Positions 26,550 to 35,042 of a DNA stretch of 64,000 bases are shown in pieces. The notes under the pieces are model-generated. The model was given only the letters and a program-made list of their open reading frames with translations, had not been told where the DNA came from and ran no database searches. Position 1 is the first letter of the stretch; each line of letters opens with the position of its first letter. Origin of the DNA: an uncultured Muribaculaceae bacterium. GTDB lineage: Bacteria > Bacteroidota > Bacteroidia > Bacteroidales > Muribaculaceae. Location of the stretch: positions 223,233 to 287,232 of the forward strand of contig CAJUKU010000001.1 of assembly GCA_910587425.1 (NCBI GenBank), written 5' to 3'. The translations under genes and the position numbers were made by a program.

Positions 26550-27321
26550 AACCGCGTCTGAGAGCAGCCGGGAGATAGCGATGTTTCTCGCCACATACTG
26601 CGCACGGCTGCTCGCATGCGGTGCCACATGCATGAGACTTGAAAAGAACGCATCGCGCATAGCGGCAGCATACGGCAAGGATATTGAAGTCACGACAATG
26701 CCGCGCCACGTGCAGATCTCACTGTGGGATGCCGGACATGCCAACTGCACGATCGCCATCGAGCCTGTAGGGGCACCGGCAATAAGTTTCGACATCAATA
26801 CGCGCCTGAGCCGCCTGAGTTGGGATATCGCCGATGGGAAAACCAATTTTGCGGGAGCGCGACGGCGCTTCGACGCCATAATTCATTCGCCATCCGGTGC
26901 CGTCCGACCACTGATCCTGCTTGTAGTTCTCGCAAACGCCGCATTCTGCCGGCTGTTCGGAGGCGATCCGGTAGCGATGGGTATTGTCGCGGTAGCCACA
27001 TTCGCAGGATTCTACCTGAAACAGGTTCTGACAGCTGCACGTATCGACAGCCGCGTCGTGGTGGCGGCTTGCGCCTTCGTCTCGGCGGTGCTCGGTGCTA
27101 CAGATTCACTCTTCGCTATCGGCACCACCCCGGCTGTCGCGCTTGGCACAAGTGTGCTGTATCTCGTACCCGGCATACCGTTGATCAACTCATTCAGCGA
27201 TGCAATCTACCGCCATTACCTATGTGCCCTCAGCCGCTTTACCGACGCCGTTGTCACCACCTGCTGTCTTTCCGCCGGACTTTGCGCGGCAATGCTGCTG
27301 ATGGGCACTGGCATGTTCTGA
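26527..27321 (+). CDS. Threonine/serine exporter, N-terminal subunit (ThrE/DUF1212 type)
   Basis: 264 residues from MKISTTSETASES, overlapping the small membrane-protein gene. The cytoplasmic part FLATYCARLLACGATCMRLEKNASRIAAAYG is the DUF1212 signature. It is followed by five or so hydrophobic helices ending in LVPGIPLINSFSDAIYRH, the conserved ThrE motif. Together with the next gene it should form a split ThrE exporter in the inner membrane. Confidence 0.88.
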   Translation: MKISTTSETASESSREIAMFLATYCARLLACGATCMRLEKNASRIAAAYGKDIEVTTMPRHVQISLWDAGHANCTIAIEPVGAPAISFDINTRLSRLSWDIADGKTNFAGARRRFDAIIHSPSGAVRPLILLVVLANAAFCRLFGGDPVAMGIVAVATFAGFYLKQVLTAARIDSRVVVAACAFVSAVLGATDSLFAIGTTPAVALGTSVLYLVPGIPLINSFSDAIYRHYLCALSRFTDAVVTTCCLSAGLCAAMLLMGTGMF

Positions 27322-27347
27322 TCTCTCTTCGACAATCATATACTATT

Positions 27348-27842
27348 ATGATCACACAAATTTTTCAGGATGCAGTGTTCGCGGCGATAGCCGCTATCGG
27401 ATTTTCCGCCATAAGCCGCCCTCCCCGCAAAGCCTTTCTATGGTGCGCACTGATAGCTGCCGCCGGACATTCGGCGCGATATGTCATGCTCAACTGCGGC
27501 TCACCGCTGCACATCATACCCGCCACGGCTATAGCATCGCTGCTGATCGGTTTCCTTGCAGTATTTGCCGCACGTCAGGCAAAGTTCCCCGCCGAAGTCT
27601 GCCTCTACCCTGCGCTCCTGCCGATGATCCCCGGCATATATGCCTACAAGACATTCGGCGGACTTGCACTGTGCCTCTCGTCGGCTACACAAGCGGAGTT
27701 CTTGCGCAGTTTTTATCTGTTCGCACACAACGCGCTGACATGCAGAGCACTTCTCGTCTGCATGGTTCTCGGCGCGACCCTGCCGATTTTCATCCTCAAA
27801 AAAATAGCTTTCCAAGCCACAAGATCACTCCCAAGACCTTAA
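27348..27842 (+). CDS. Threonine/serine exporter, C-terminal subunit (ThrE_2/DUF3815 type)
   Basis: 164 residues and about four membrane segments. The family motif YPALLPMIPGIYAYKTF (PMIPG) is present, matching the second ThrE half, which is fused to the first in Corynebacterium and separate here. The frame stays open far upstream inside the first subunit gene, but that is coincidental; the ATG at 27348 gives the proper N-terminus. Its TAA stop supplies the first three bases of the promoter box for the next gene. Confidence 0.87.
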   Translation: MITQIFQDAVFAAIAAIGFSAISRPPRKAFLWCALIAAAGHSARYVMLNCGSPLHIIPATAIASLLIGFLAVFAARQAKFPAEVCLYPALLPMIPGIYAYKTFGGLALCLSSATQAEFLRSFYLFAHNALTCRALLVCMVLGATLPIFILKKIAFQATRSLPRP

Positions 27843-27847
27843 CTTTG
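27840..27847 (+). promoter_or_regulatory. -7 box TAACTTTG overlapping ThrE stop codon
   Basis: TAACTTTGC matches TAnnTTTG exactly; its TAA is the ThrE_2 stop. Only four bases (CAAT) separate it from the LysR ATG at 27852, so initiation should occur at or next to the start codon. Confidence 0.55.
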
Positions 27848-27851
27848 CAAT

Positions 27852-28751
27852 ATGGAACTACGACAGCTAAGATATTTCGTGAAGGTTGCCGAGACGCTCA
27901 ACTTCTCTGAGGCAGCGAAAGCACTCTATGTGACCCAGAGCACACTATCGCAACAGGTGCGACAGCTTGAGGCAGAGCTGGGTACTCCCCTTTTCGAGCG
28001 CTCCAGTCATCACGTGGCGCTTACGGAAGCGGGCAGTGTGATACTCGCCAATGCCCGTCAGGCACTGCGCGAGGCTGAGATGTGTGCCGAGCGGATCAAC
28101 GACATCAACAATCTGTCAACAGGCACACTCAACATCGGCGTCACTTACTCCTTCAGCCCGATCCTGACTGAAACCATCCTTACATTCACCAAGCGCTACC
28201 CGCGGATCAAGCTCAACATCCTCTACAAGCCCATGAGCGAACTCATGACTCTGCTCCGTGACGGCACGGTTGATTTCGCCCTCGCATTCCGCCCGTCGCA
28301 ACCTGTCGAGGGGGTCGAGTCCCATATATTGTTTCAGAATCAGCTGTCGGTAATAGTCGGCACACACCATCCGCTTGCCGGACGCCAACGCCTGTCGGTC
28401 GCCGAACTCGCCCAATACGACCTTGCACTACCCTCAAAAGGGCTACAGGCACGAAACGCGCTCGATATGATACTCCCACCCGGCATGCCGTTGAAAGTAC
28501 GCATCGAGCTCAATGAAGTAAACATCCTGCTGCAGCTCATCCGCGGGAGCATGATGGTAACGGTGCTTGCCGAAGCCACAATACACAATCAGTCGGGTGT
28601 GAAGGCGATACCGCTCGACACGCCTGCATCAGAAATGGCAGGCTGCATACATACGCTGCGCGACACCTACCGCAAGCGCTCCATGCAGGAATTCGTGCGC
28701 ATGCTCGGCGAGTCGATAGCCGTGCGCGACCGCCAGAACGCATGGCTCTGA
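27852..28751 (+). CDS. LysR family transcriptional regulator
   Basis: 299 residues. The N-terminal winged HTH (RQLRYFVKVAETLNFSEAAKALYVTQSTLSQQVRQLEAELGTPLFER) is typical. The effector domain starts LSTGTLNIGVTYSFSPIL and resembles CynR/CbbR-like members. The redox cysteines of OxyR are absent. It is probably a leaderless mRNA (see 27840). The next genes run the opposite way, so its target cannot be read from position; the split ThrE exporter directly upstream is one candidate. Confidence 0.9.
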   Translation: MELRQLRYFVKVAETLNFSEAAKALYVTQSTLSQQVRQLEAELGTPLFERSSHHVALTEAGSVILANARQALREAEMCAERINDINNLSTGTLNIGVTYSFSPILTETILTFTKRYPRIKLNILYKPMSELMTLLRDGTVDFALAFRPSQPVEGVESHILFQNQLSVIVGTHHPLAGRQRLSVAELAQYDLALPSKGLQARNALDMILPPGMPLKVRIELNEVNILLQLIRGSMMVTVLAEATIHNQSGVKAIPLDTPASEMAGCIHTLRDTYRKRSMQEFVRMLGESIAVRDRQNAWL

Positions 28752-28773
28752 ACCTCGGGGCATTATATAATAT

Positions 28774-28813
28774 ACGCTCCGCATCCGGACTTGACAGCCA
28801 CGGTGCGGAGCGT
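28774..28813. terminator. Hairpin between LysR and thioredoxin lipoprotein genes
   Basis: ACGCTCCGCA (28774-28783) pairs perfectly with TGCGGAGCGT (28804-28813) in the gap between two converging genes. It probably works in both directions; there is no strong T run. Confidence 0.5.
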
Positions 28814-28846
28814 TGACGTACTATGTTGTAATGGACCCTATAAGGC

Positions 28847-29305
28847 TTATTCCTCGCCGAGGGCAGCCTTCACCATAGCGGTGAACTGCTCGAGCGACAT
28901 TGCGCCGATAGCCTTGTCGGTATCGCCGTTAGGCATGATAACCGAGATCTGGGGAATCGGAGATACACCGAATGCCTTGGCAACATCGGGGCATGAATCA
29001 ACGTTGACGCTGATGAACTGGGCTTTGCCTGCGAAATCCTTCGCTACCTGCTCGAATACAGGCTTGAACTGCTGGCAGGGACCGCACCACACGGCGTTGA
29101 AGTCAACGAAGGTGGGAAGCTCTGGTGCAGTGCTGATGCTGTCGCCGGCAGCGAGCTCGATGACACCCTCACCAACGAAAGTGATCTCGTCGGCTGCGAC
29201 AACACCGGTTGAATCGGCAGCGGCATCGGTAGCTGCGGAGTTTCCGCCGCACGAAACCATGCTGAGTGCAGCCACAAAAGCTGCTGAAAGAAGAATTGAT
29301 TTCAT
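28847..29305 (-). CDS. Periplasmic thioredoxin lipoprotein
   Basis: 152 residues. Lipoprotein signal MKSILLSAAFVAALSMVSCGG, an acidic linker, then one thioredoxin domain with the intact redox motif AVWCGPCQQFKP and the cis-Pro site in SPIPQISV. It should act on thiols of periplasmic proteins while anchored in a membrane. Its -7 box lies at 29368-29375, very close to the end of glnN upstream. Confidence 0.9.
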   Translation of the reverse strand: MKSILLSAAFVAALSMVSCGGNSAATDAAADSTGVVAADEITFVGEGVIELAAGDSISTAPELPTFVDFNAVWCGPCQQFKPVFEQVAKDFAGKAQFISVNVDSCPDVAKAFGVSPIPQISVIMPNGDTDKAIGAMSLEQFTAMVKAALGEE

Positions 29306-29367
29306 ATTTGTCTGTTTAGTTTTCTTGATAACACCGGACCTGTCACGTCCGCTTGATTTTGAAGCTG

Positions 29368-29375
29368 CAAAGATA
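29368..29375 (-). promoter_or_regulatory. -7 box TATCTTTG for thioredoxin lipoprotein
   Basis: The minus strand reads TATCTTTGC, matching TAnnTTTG, about 62 nt upstream of the ATG at 29305 and 8 bp after the glnN stop. Confidence 0.55.
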
Positions 29376-29383
29376 GCTGTTTT

Positions 29384-31573
29384 TTAGCGAATAAACAACA
29401 GCTCGCGGTATTTAGGCAGCGGCCACATCTCATTATCCACCATCAGCTCGAGTTTATCGATATGGTAACGGATCACATCCATCGATGGCACGACGTTGTC
29501 ATGATATGCTATAGCCTTCTCGCGCTCACCGTTCAGACGGTTGGCTACACGGCGTGCATCGACCATACGCGCCACCTCCTGACGGATCACACGCATGTGC
29601 TCGGCGAGCTTCTCCACACTGTCAACCTCTGTCGACGAAAGTTCTTCGGCTCTCGACGGATTGAATATATCGCGGATCTTGCTGATGTTGTCGAGGAGTA
29701 TGGACTGGTAGCGGGTAGCCACAGGAATCACATGGTTTATGGCAAGATCACCGAGCACACGTGCCTCGATCTGCACTTTCTTGGTGTACATCTCCCATTT
29801 CACCTCATTGCGTGCGGCAAGCTCGACATCGGTAAATACCCCGGTGCGGCGGAACATCTCGACCGACTCCCGGCGCTGATATGCATCAAAGATCAACGGC
29901 ACACTCGTCTCGCAGTCAAGACCTCGCTTTGCAGCCTCCACACGCCACTCCTCACTGTAACCGTTACCGTCGAAATGAATAGCCTTGCAGCTGCGGATAA
30001 GTTCGCGCACCTCGGTTATGACAGCCTGGTTCAGCTCCTCCCCTTTCTTCATGCGGGCGTCGATCTTCTCCTTGAAGTCCATCAACTGCTCGGCGACAGC
30101 GGCATTGAGCGCTATCATAGCAGCGCCGCAGTTTGCCGACGAGCCTACGGCACGGAACTCAAAACGGTTGCCGGTGAACGCGAACGGCGATGTGCGGTTG
30201 CGGTCAGTATTGTCGAGTGTGATTTCCGGAATCTGCGACACATCGAGCTTCAATCCCTCGCGTGATGAGAGATCGGTCAGCTCAGCGTTTGTGGAGTTCT
30301 CGATCTTGTCAAGTATCTCGGCAAGCTGCGATCCGGTAAATATCGATATGATTGCCGGGGGTGCCTCGTTCGCTCCGAGACGGTGGGCGTTTGTAGCCGA
30401 CATGATTGACGCTTTCAGCAATGCGTTGTGGCGATGCACGGCTGCCATGACATTCACCACGAAAGTGATGAAGCGCAGATTTTCCGCTGCGGTGCGTCCG
30501 GGGGCAAACAGAAGCTCACCCGTATCGGTTCCAAGACTCCAGTTGTTATGCTTGCCGGAGCCGTTTATGCCGGCGAACGGTTTCTCATGAAGCAACACGC
30601 GGAAATGATGACGGCGCGCCACCTCACCCATTATTGACATGAGCAGCTGGTTATGGTCATTGGCGAGATTGCACTCCTCGAAAATAGGGGCAAGCTCGAA
30701 CTGGTTCGGCGCTACCTCATTGTGACGTGTCTTTGCCGGGATGCCGAGCTTGTGGCATTCGTTCTCCAGGTCAAGCATGAACGCTTCCACGCGCGACGGT
30801 ATCGCACCGAAATAGTGGTCTTCGAGCTGCTGGTTTTTCGCCGACTCATGCCCCATCAGTGTGCGTCCGGTCAGCATAAGGTCTGGACGAGCTGAGTAGA
30901 GAGCCTCGTCGACAAGGAAATACTCCTGCTCCCAGCCGAGATATGCACGCACATGATTCACTTCCGGATCAAAGTAACGCGCCACGGCGGTAGCCGCCTG
31001 ATCGACGCTGTTCAGCGCACGCAGCAACGGAGTCTTGTAGTCGAGCGACTCGCCGGTGTATGAGATGAAGATAGTGGGTATACAGAGTGTGTTGCCGAGA
31101 ATGAAAGCGGGCGAGGAGATATCCCATGCAGAATAACCGCGCGCCTCGAATGTGTTTCGGATTCCTCCGTTGGGGAAACTCGACGCATCCGGCTCCTGCT
31201 GCACGAGAAGCTTGCCGTTGAAATTCTCTACGACACCACCCTTTCCGTCATGCTCAATGAAAGAGTCATGCTTTTCGGCGGTTGTCTCTGTCAGTGGCTG
31301 GAACCAGTGGGTGTAATGGCGTGCGCCATTGTCCGTCGCCCAGCGGCGCATACCTTCAGCCACCGAATCGGCGACCTCGCGCGGCAGAGGCTTCTTGTTG
31401 TCGATCGCGTCGGAAAGGATCGCGAAAGTTTTTGCCGGAAGATACTCAAACATCTTCTGACGGTTGAACACATACTTGCCGTAGAACTTTTCGGCTGATT
31501 CGTCGGGAAGTTCCACCGGGTCGGCTTTGCGGTTGAAAGCCTCGTCGACCACTTTGAATCTCAATGATGACAT
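29384..31573 (-). CDS. glnN: Glutamine synthetase, type III
   Basis: 729 residues, the length of the GSIII class. Conserved features are ARHYTHWFQPLT, EPDASSFPNGGIRNTFEARGY, LGWEQEYFLVD, KTRHNEVAPNQFELAPIFEECN, HEKPFAGINGSGKHNNWS and the GSIII C-terminal helical part. It forms glutamine from glutamate, ammonia and ATP and works as a dodecamer in Bacteroides. The 89-bp gap after dapL contains an inverted repeat (31615-31620 with 31638-31643) but no clear -7 box, so read-through from dapF-dapL is possible. Confidence 0.96.
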   Translation of the reverse strand: MSSLRFKVVDEAFNRKADPVELPDESAEKFYGKYVFNRQKMFEYLPAKTFAILSDAIDNKKPLPREVADSVAEGMRRWATDNGARHYTHWFQPLTETTAEKHDSFIEHDGKGGVVENFNGKLLVQQEPDASSFPNGGIRNTFEARGYSAWDISSPAFILGNTLCIPTIFISYTGESLDYKTPLLRALNSVDQAATAVARYFDPEVNHVRAYLGWEQEYFLVDEALYSARPDLMLTGRTLMGHESAKNQQLEDHYFGAIPSRVEAFMLDLENECHKLGIPAKTRHNEVAPNQFELAPIFEECNLANDHNQLLMSIMGEVARRHHFRVLLHEKPFAGINGSGKHNNWSLGTDTGELLFAPGRTAAENLRFITFVVNVMAAVHRHNALLKASIMSATNAHRLGANEAPPAIISIFTGSQLAEILDKIENSTNAELTDLSSREGLKLDVSQIPEITLDNTDRNRTSPFAFTGNRFEFRAVGSSANCGAAMIALNAAVAEQLMDFKEKIDARMKKGEELNQAVITEVRELIRSCKAIHFDGNGYSEEWRVEAAKRGLDCETSVPLIFDAYQRRESVEMFRRTGVFTDVELAARNEVKWEMYTKKVQIEARVLGDLAINHVIPVATRYQSILLDNISKIRDIFNPSRAEELSSTEVDSVEKLAEHMRVIRQEVARMVDARRVANRLNGEREKAIAYHDNVVPSMDVIRYHIDKLELMVDNEMWPLPKYRELLFIR

Positions 31574-31662
31574 TGCTGTTGTCTGTTTTGTTGTTAGCTA
31601 TAACTTATTTTATAGGCACCTTTCAATCTCTCTCACGGGTGCCCAGGTGGATTATTTATTAT

Positions 31663-32895
31663 TCAGAAACGTGTGCGGACGATGCGTTCCACAGCCTCTT
31701 CCGTATCGTCACGCCTGCCGAAAGCGGTAAGGCGGAAGTAGCCCTCGCCGGATGGTCCGAAACCGCATCCGGGGGTTCCTACCACATGGCAACGCTCAAG
31801 CAGCGCGTCGAAAAACGCCCATGAACTCATCCCTGAAGGAGTTCTCAGCCATATATAGGGTGCATTGACGCCACCCCAAGCCTGTAGACCAGCCTCCTGT
31901 AGTCCGCGCCGCATTATCTCAGCGTTTCCCATATAGAAACTGATCGTAGCCGCGACCTGCTCACGCCCTGCGGCAGTATATATTGCCTCGGCGGCACGCT
32001 GGGATATGTAGCTTGCTCCGTTGAATTTCGTGCATTGACGCCTGTTCCACAGCGAGTGCAGACTGACACGATGTCCGGCATCATCCACTCCGTAAAGCTC
32101 GCGCGGAATCACAGTATAGCCGCAGCGCACTCCTGTGAAGCCTGCGGTCTTGGAGAAACTGCGGAATTCCACAGCCACCTCACGTGCTCCAGGAATCTCG
32201 TATATCGAATGGGGCACATCGGGATCAGATATGTAAGCCTCGTATGCCGAATCGAATAGAATAAGCGACCCCTTGCGGCGCGCATAGTCGACCCAGACCT
32301 TAAGCTGCGCACGCGTCAGTGTGGTTCCGGTTGGGTTATTGGGATAACACAGATATATCACATCGGGGCGTTCCGTAGGGAGCGAGGGTATGAAATCATT
32401 CTCCGCCGTGGCGGGAAGATATATGATGTGGCTCCATCTGCCATCACCCTGCAGTTCGCCGGCTCTGCCAGCCATGACGTTGGTATCGACATAGACAGGA
32501 TAAACCGGATCGGTGACAGCCACACGGCAATCGCGGGCAAGGATATCGCCGATGTTTCCGGTGTCACTTTTCGCCCCGTCGCTTATGAAGATCTCATCGG
32601 CAGCTACATTTATAGCTCTCGCGGCATAATCATGTTCGGCTATGCACTCGCGGAGAAAGGCATACCCCTGTTCAGGTCCATAGCCATGGAACGTGCTCTC
32701 GGCACCCTCATCGCCCGCCGCCTTGCGCATAGCTTCCACAGCCGCAGCGCATATCGGACGTGTCACATCGCCAATCCCCATGCGGATTATCCTGTCGCCG
32801 GAATGTGAGGATGCGAAAGCCTCCACTTTCCGAGCTATCTCCGAGAACAGATAACTTGCGGGAAGCTTCGTAAAATCATTATTTATGTGAACCAT
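31663..32895 (-). CDS. dapL: LL-diaminopimelate aminotransferase
   Basis: 410 residues, class I/II aminotransferase fold. It starts MVHINNDFTKLPASYLFSEIARKV and shows RMGIGDVTRP, YGPEQGYAFLRE, DGAKSDTGNI, CYPNNPTGT, the PLP-lysine region FRSFSKTAGFTGVRCGY and the C-terminal GFGPSGEGYFRLTAFG. All fit DapL, which converts tetrahydrodipicolinate directly to LL-diaminopimelate and bypasses the succinylase route. It lies 25 bp downstream of dapF, the next enzyme in the pathway. Confidence 0.96.
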   Translation of the reverse strand: MVHINNDFTKLPASYLFSEIARKVEAFASSHSGDRIIRMGIGDVTRPICAAAVEAMRKAAGDEGAESTFHGYGPEQGYAFLRECIAEHDYAARAINVAADEIFISDGAKSDTGNIGDILARDCRVAVTDPVYPVYVDTNVMAGRAGELQGDGRWSHIIYLPATAENDFIPSLPTERPDVIYLCYPNNPTGTTLTRAQLKVWVDYARRKGSLILFDSAYEAYISDPDVPHSIYEIPGAREVAVEFRSFSKTAGFTGVRCGYTVIPRELYGVDDAGHRVSLHSLWNRRQCTKFNGASYISQRAAEAIYTAAGREQVAATISFYMGNAEIMRRGLQEAGLQAWGGVNAPYIWLRTPSGMSSWAFFDALLERCHVVGTPGCGFGPSGEGYFRLTAFGRRDDTEEAVERIVRTRF

Positions 32896-32920
32896 GTGTA
32901 AAAACTTTATCCTGTTTCTG

Positions 32921-33769
32921 TCACACCCGAAACCGGTATATTCCTGTAAAAACTTCTTCCGCCGGACCGGTCATCATCACATGTCCGTCATCACGGAGGT
33001 CGATTGTCAGACATCCTCCCGGCAGCTCGACCGTCACCGGAGGCACCGCTCTGCCTGTAACCTGTGCCGCTACCGTCACCGCACATGCGCCGGTGCCGCA
33101 AGCCTGCGTCTCGCCTGATCCACGCTCCCAGACGCGTACCGTTATATGATCTGGAGCATCAACACGCGCGAACTCTACATTAACCCGGTCAGGAAACAAA
33201 GGATGATGTTCAAGTTCCGGACCTACGGAATGGACTGTTGCTGTTGAAAGATCATCAGTAAAAAGCACCAGGTGTGGATTTCCCATCGAAACGGCAGTCG
33301 CCGGAGCATCAGTCACCGGCGAGAGATTACACTCCACAAACCGGCTCTCCGGTGAATCAACAGGGATATCGCGGCATTCCATCGATGCTTCTCCCATGTC
33401 GACCGTGACGGTTTTTACAGTTCCGTCATCGGCATCGCGGTTCAGATATAGTGTCTTAATTCCGGAAAGCGTCTCAAGTGTGATTTCGTTTTTATCTGTC
33501 ATCCCCCGGTCGGCTACGTATTTGCCTATGCAGCGGCTCGCATTGCCGCACATCTTTGCCTCCGATCCGTCGGCATTGAATATCCGCATCCTGAAGTCAG
33601 CCACTTCCGACGGACAGATCAGAACGATCCCGTCGCCTCCCACACCGGTGTGGCGGTGGCTCATAGCACGCGCAAGTTCCTCGATATGCGACGGCTGATG
33701 GTGCATGCAGTCAATGTATATGTAATCATTGCCGATCCCATGCATTTTTGTAAAGGTAATCTCTTCCAT
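32921..33769 (-). CDS. dapF: Diaminopimelate epimerase
   Basis: 282 residues. FTKMHGIGNDYIYID begins the protein. The two catalytic cysteines lie in AKMCGNASRCIG and GETQACGTGACA. It converts LL- to meso-diaminopimelate for lysine and peptidoglycan synthesis, following the DapL reaction encoded by the next gene. The promoter box is at 33817-33824 and overlaps an inverted repeat. Confidence 0.96.
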   Translation of the reverse strand: MEEITFTKMHGIGNDYIYIDCMHHQPSHIEELARAMSHRHTGVGGDGIVLICPSEVADFRMRIFNADGSEAKMCGNASRCIGKYVADRGMTDKNEITLETLSGIKTLYLNRDADDGTVKTVTVDMGEASMECRDIPVDSPESRFVECNLSPVTDAPATAVSMGNPHLVLFTDDLSTATVHSVGPELEHHPLFPDRVNVEFARVDAPDHITVRVWERGSGETQACGTGACAVTVAAQVTGRAVPPVTVELPGGCLTIDLRDDGHVMMTGPAEEVFTGIYRFRV

Positions 33770-33813
33770 TATGTCCTCACCGCTTGGGCGCTAGCCCGTA
33801 TATCGCGGCAACG

Positions 33814-33856
33814 CGGCAAAATTATATCAAATTTCGGCACGCCGTATATTTTGCCG
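33814..33856 (-). promoter_or_regulatory. dapF promoter box inside an inverted repeat (possible operator)
   Basis: The minus strand has TAATTTTGC (box at 33817-33824), matching TAnnTTTG, about 48 nt upstream of dapF. The left arm CGGCAAAATTATA (33814-33826) is repeated inverted as GTATATTTTGCCG (33844-33856), with one extra base. The arm covers the -7 box and the other arm falls near the -33 region, so a dimeric regulator could bind here. This is inference only. Confidence 0.45.
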
Positions 33857-34100
33857 TGTTAAAAATTCAACCGACCCGATAAAAAACCGCAGAGTGTGGA
33901 AAAACAGGGTACAGGAATCGATTTGCAAAATTTAACATCTTACACTTTATTCGGATTTCGCATCGCACAGCGGCAAATCGTAAGCAACCGACACCGCCCG
34001 AGAGCAAACATTCAACATTACGCGCCTCACCAACGAACCCTGCTGTAAAATGATGTTTTATAACATATATCAGTTTGTGGCGCACTGATTGGAAATACAT

Positions 34101-34245
34101 TAATTTTGTAGTGCAAAACAATTGCGACAATCAAAAACGCTTTTTCATAAAACTAAATTAGACATTCAGATAAATCCACTGACGTTAAGTACTATGTGTA
34201 AATGCCAATCGGCTGACCGTGAGGTCGGCCGATTGGCGTTTCTCC
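34101..34245 (+). ncRNA. Candidate small RNA: promoter box plus terminator hairpin, no gene
   Basis: A box TAATTTTG (34101-34108) matching TAnnTTTG is followed after about 95 bp by a strong hairpin. There GCCAATCGGCTGACC pairs with GGTCGGCCGATTGGC around GTGA, with one mismatch (about 34204-34237), then GTTTCTCC. No convincing ORF lies between. A TTTG at 34074 is 23 bp upstream of the box, slightly wide. The rest of the 656-bp gap (33770-34425) holds the dapF and HU promoters and nothing else recognised. Confidence 0.35.
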
Positions 34246-34357
34246 CCGCTTCGACATTTCAGCACACCTTTATTATAAAAAACATACTGTATTGAGAGCC
34301 GCAATACGTTGTTGACAGAATTTTTCCCGCTTGAAGCTCTTAAAAATCAGTTTAGCG

Positions 34358-34388
34358 TTTGCAAATCTGCATTTTGTTCGTAACTTTG
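34358..34388 (+). promoter_or_regulatory. Consensus promoter of the HU gene
   Basis: TTTG (34358-34361), 19 bp, then TAACTTTG (34381-34388): the full Bacteroidetes -33/-7 consensus. The HU ATG follows 37 nt later, with an A+T rich leader. Confidence 0.8.
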
Positions 34389-34425
34389 CACCGCTTTTAT
34401 AATTACATCTCAAAAATCAGCAAAT

Positions 34426-34707
34426 ATGACAAAAGCAGAAATCGTGTCTGAGATCTCCAAGATGACCGGCATCGACAAGGCCTATGTGCTCGACATAGTA
34501 GAAAAGTTCATGATCGTCGTTAAGGATAGCCTCACATCAGGCGAGAACGTGTACCTCCGCGGCTTCGGCAGCTTCATCCTTAAAGAGCGCGCCGAGAAGA
34601 CTGCACGCAACATCACACGTAACACCACTGTGATCGTGCCCGCACACAAGATCCCCTTCTTCAAGCCCGCACCGGCATTCAAGGAAGAAGTGGCTCACGC
34701 AAAATGA
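34426..34707 (+). CDS. HU/IHF family DNA-binding protein
   Basis: 93 residues. MTKAEIVSEISKMTGI, then VYLRGFGSFILKERAEKTARNITRNTTVIVPAHKIPFFKPA, the HU arm and C-terminal helix pattern. It binds DNA as a dimer and bends it within the nucleoid. It is driven by a full-consensus promoter and its last four bases (ATGA) overlap the next gene. Confidence 0.93.
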   Translation: MTKAEIVSEISKMTGIDKAYVLDIVEKFMIVVKDSLTSGENVYLRGFGSFILKERAEKTARNITRNTTVIVPAHKIPFFKPAPAFKEEVAHAK

Positions 34708-34949
34708 GGCATAGCTTCACCACACAAGGCACTTGCTCACGCCAGATAGATTTCACTATCGAGGACGGCGTGGTCAAGGAGGTGAGATTCACCGGTGGAT
34801 GCCATGGCAATCTTCAGGGTATAGCACGCCTCGTCGAAGGCATGACACCCGAACAGGTCGTGGAACGCCTCAAAGGCATACGATGCGGAAACAAACCCAC
34901 ATCCTGTCCCGACCAACTTGCCTGTGCACTCAGCACCGTCAGTGAATAA
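34704..34949 (+). CDS. TSCPD domain protein (TIGR03905 type)
   Basis: 81 residues with four cysteines: TCSRQIDF, GGCHGNL, IRCGNKPTSCPDQLACAL. The TSCPD motif matches the small single-domain family related to the C-terminus of class II ribonucleotide reductases, probably a metal-binding module. Function unknown. The ATGA overlap with the HU gene implies translational coupling; the terminator at 34977 closes the unit. Confidence 0.85.
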   Translation: MRHSFTTQGTCSRQIDFTIEDGVVKEVRFTGGCHGNLQGIARLVEGMTPEQVVERLKGIRCGNKPTSCPDQLACALSTVSE

Positions 34950-34976
34950 GAATCCGGACCGAGAAACAGCAAGAAT

Positions 34977-35018
34977 ACACAGGGTAGTGCCCAATCGGGT
35001 GCCACCCTGTGTGTTTTT
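34977..35018 (+). terminator. Terminator of the HU-TSCPD unit
   Basis: ACACAGGGT (34977-34985) pairs with ACCCTGTGT (35004-35012), with a further inner hairpin, followed by GTTTTT (35013-35018). Confidence 0.8.
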
Positions 35019-35042
35019 AACCACAGAAAAATCAATTGACCG

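Noticed and set aside
26724..27347. Upstream extension of the second ThrE subunit
   Set aside because: The frame is open, but it runs inside the first subunit gene in another phase and codes for an Arg-rich sequence; the ATG at 27348 starts the membrane protein.
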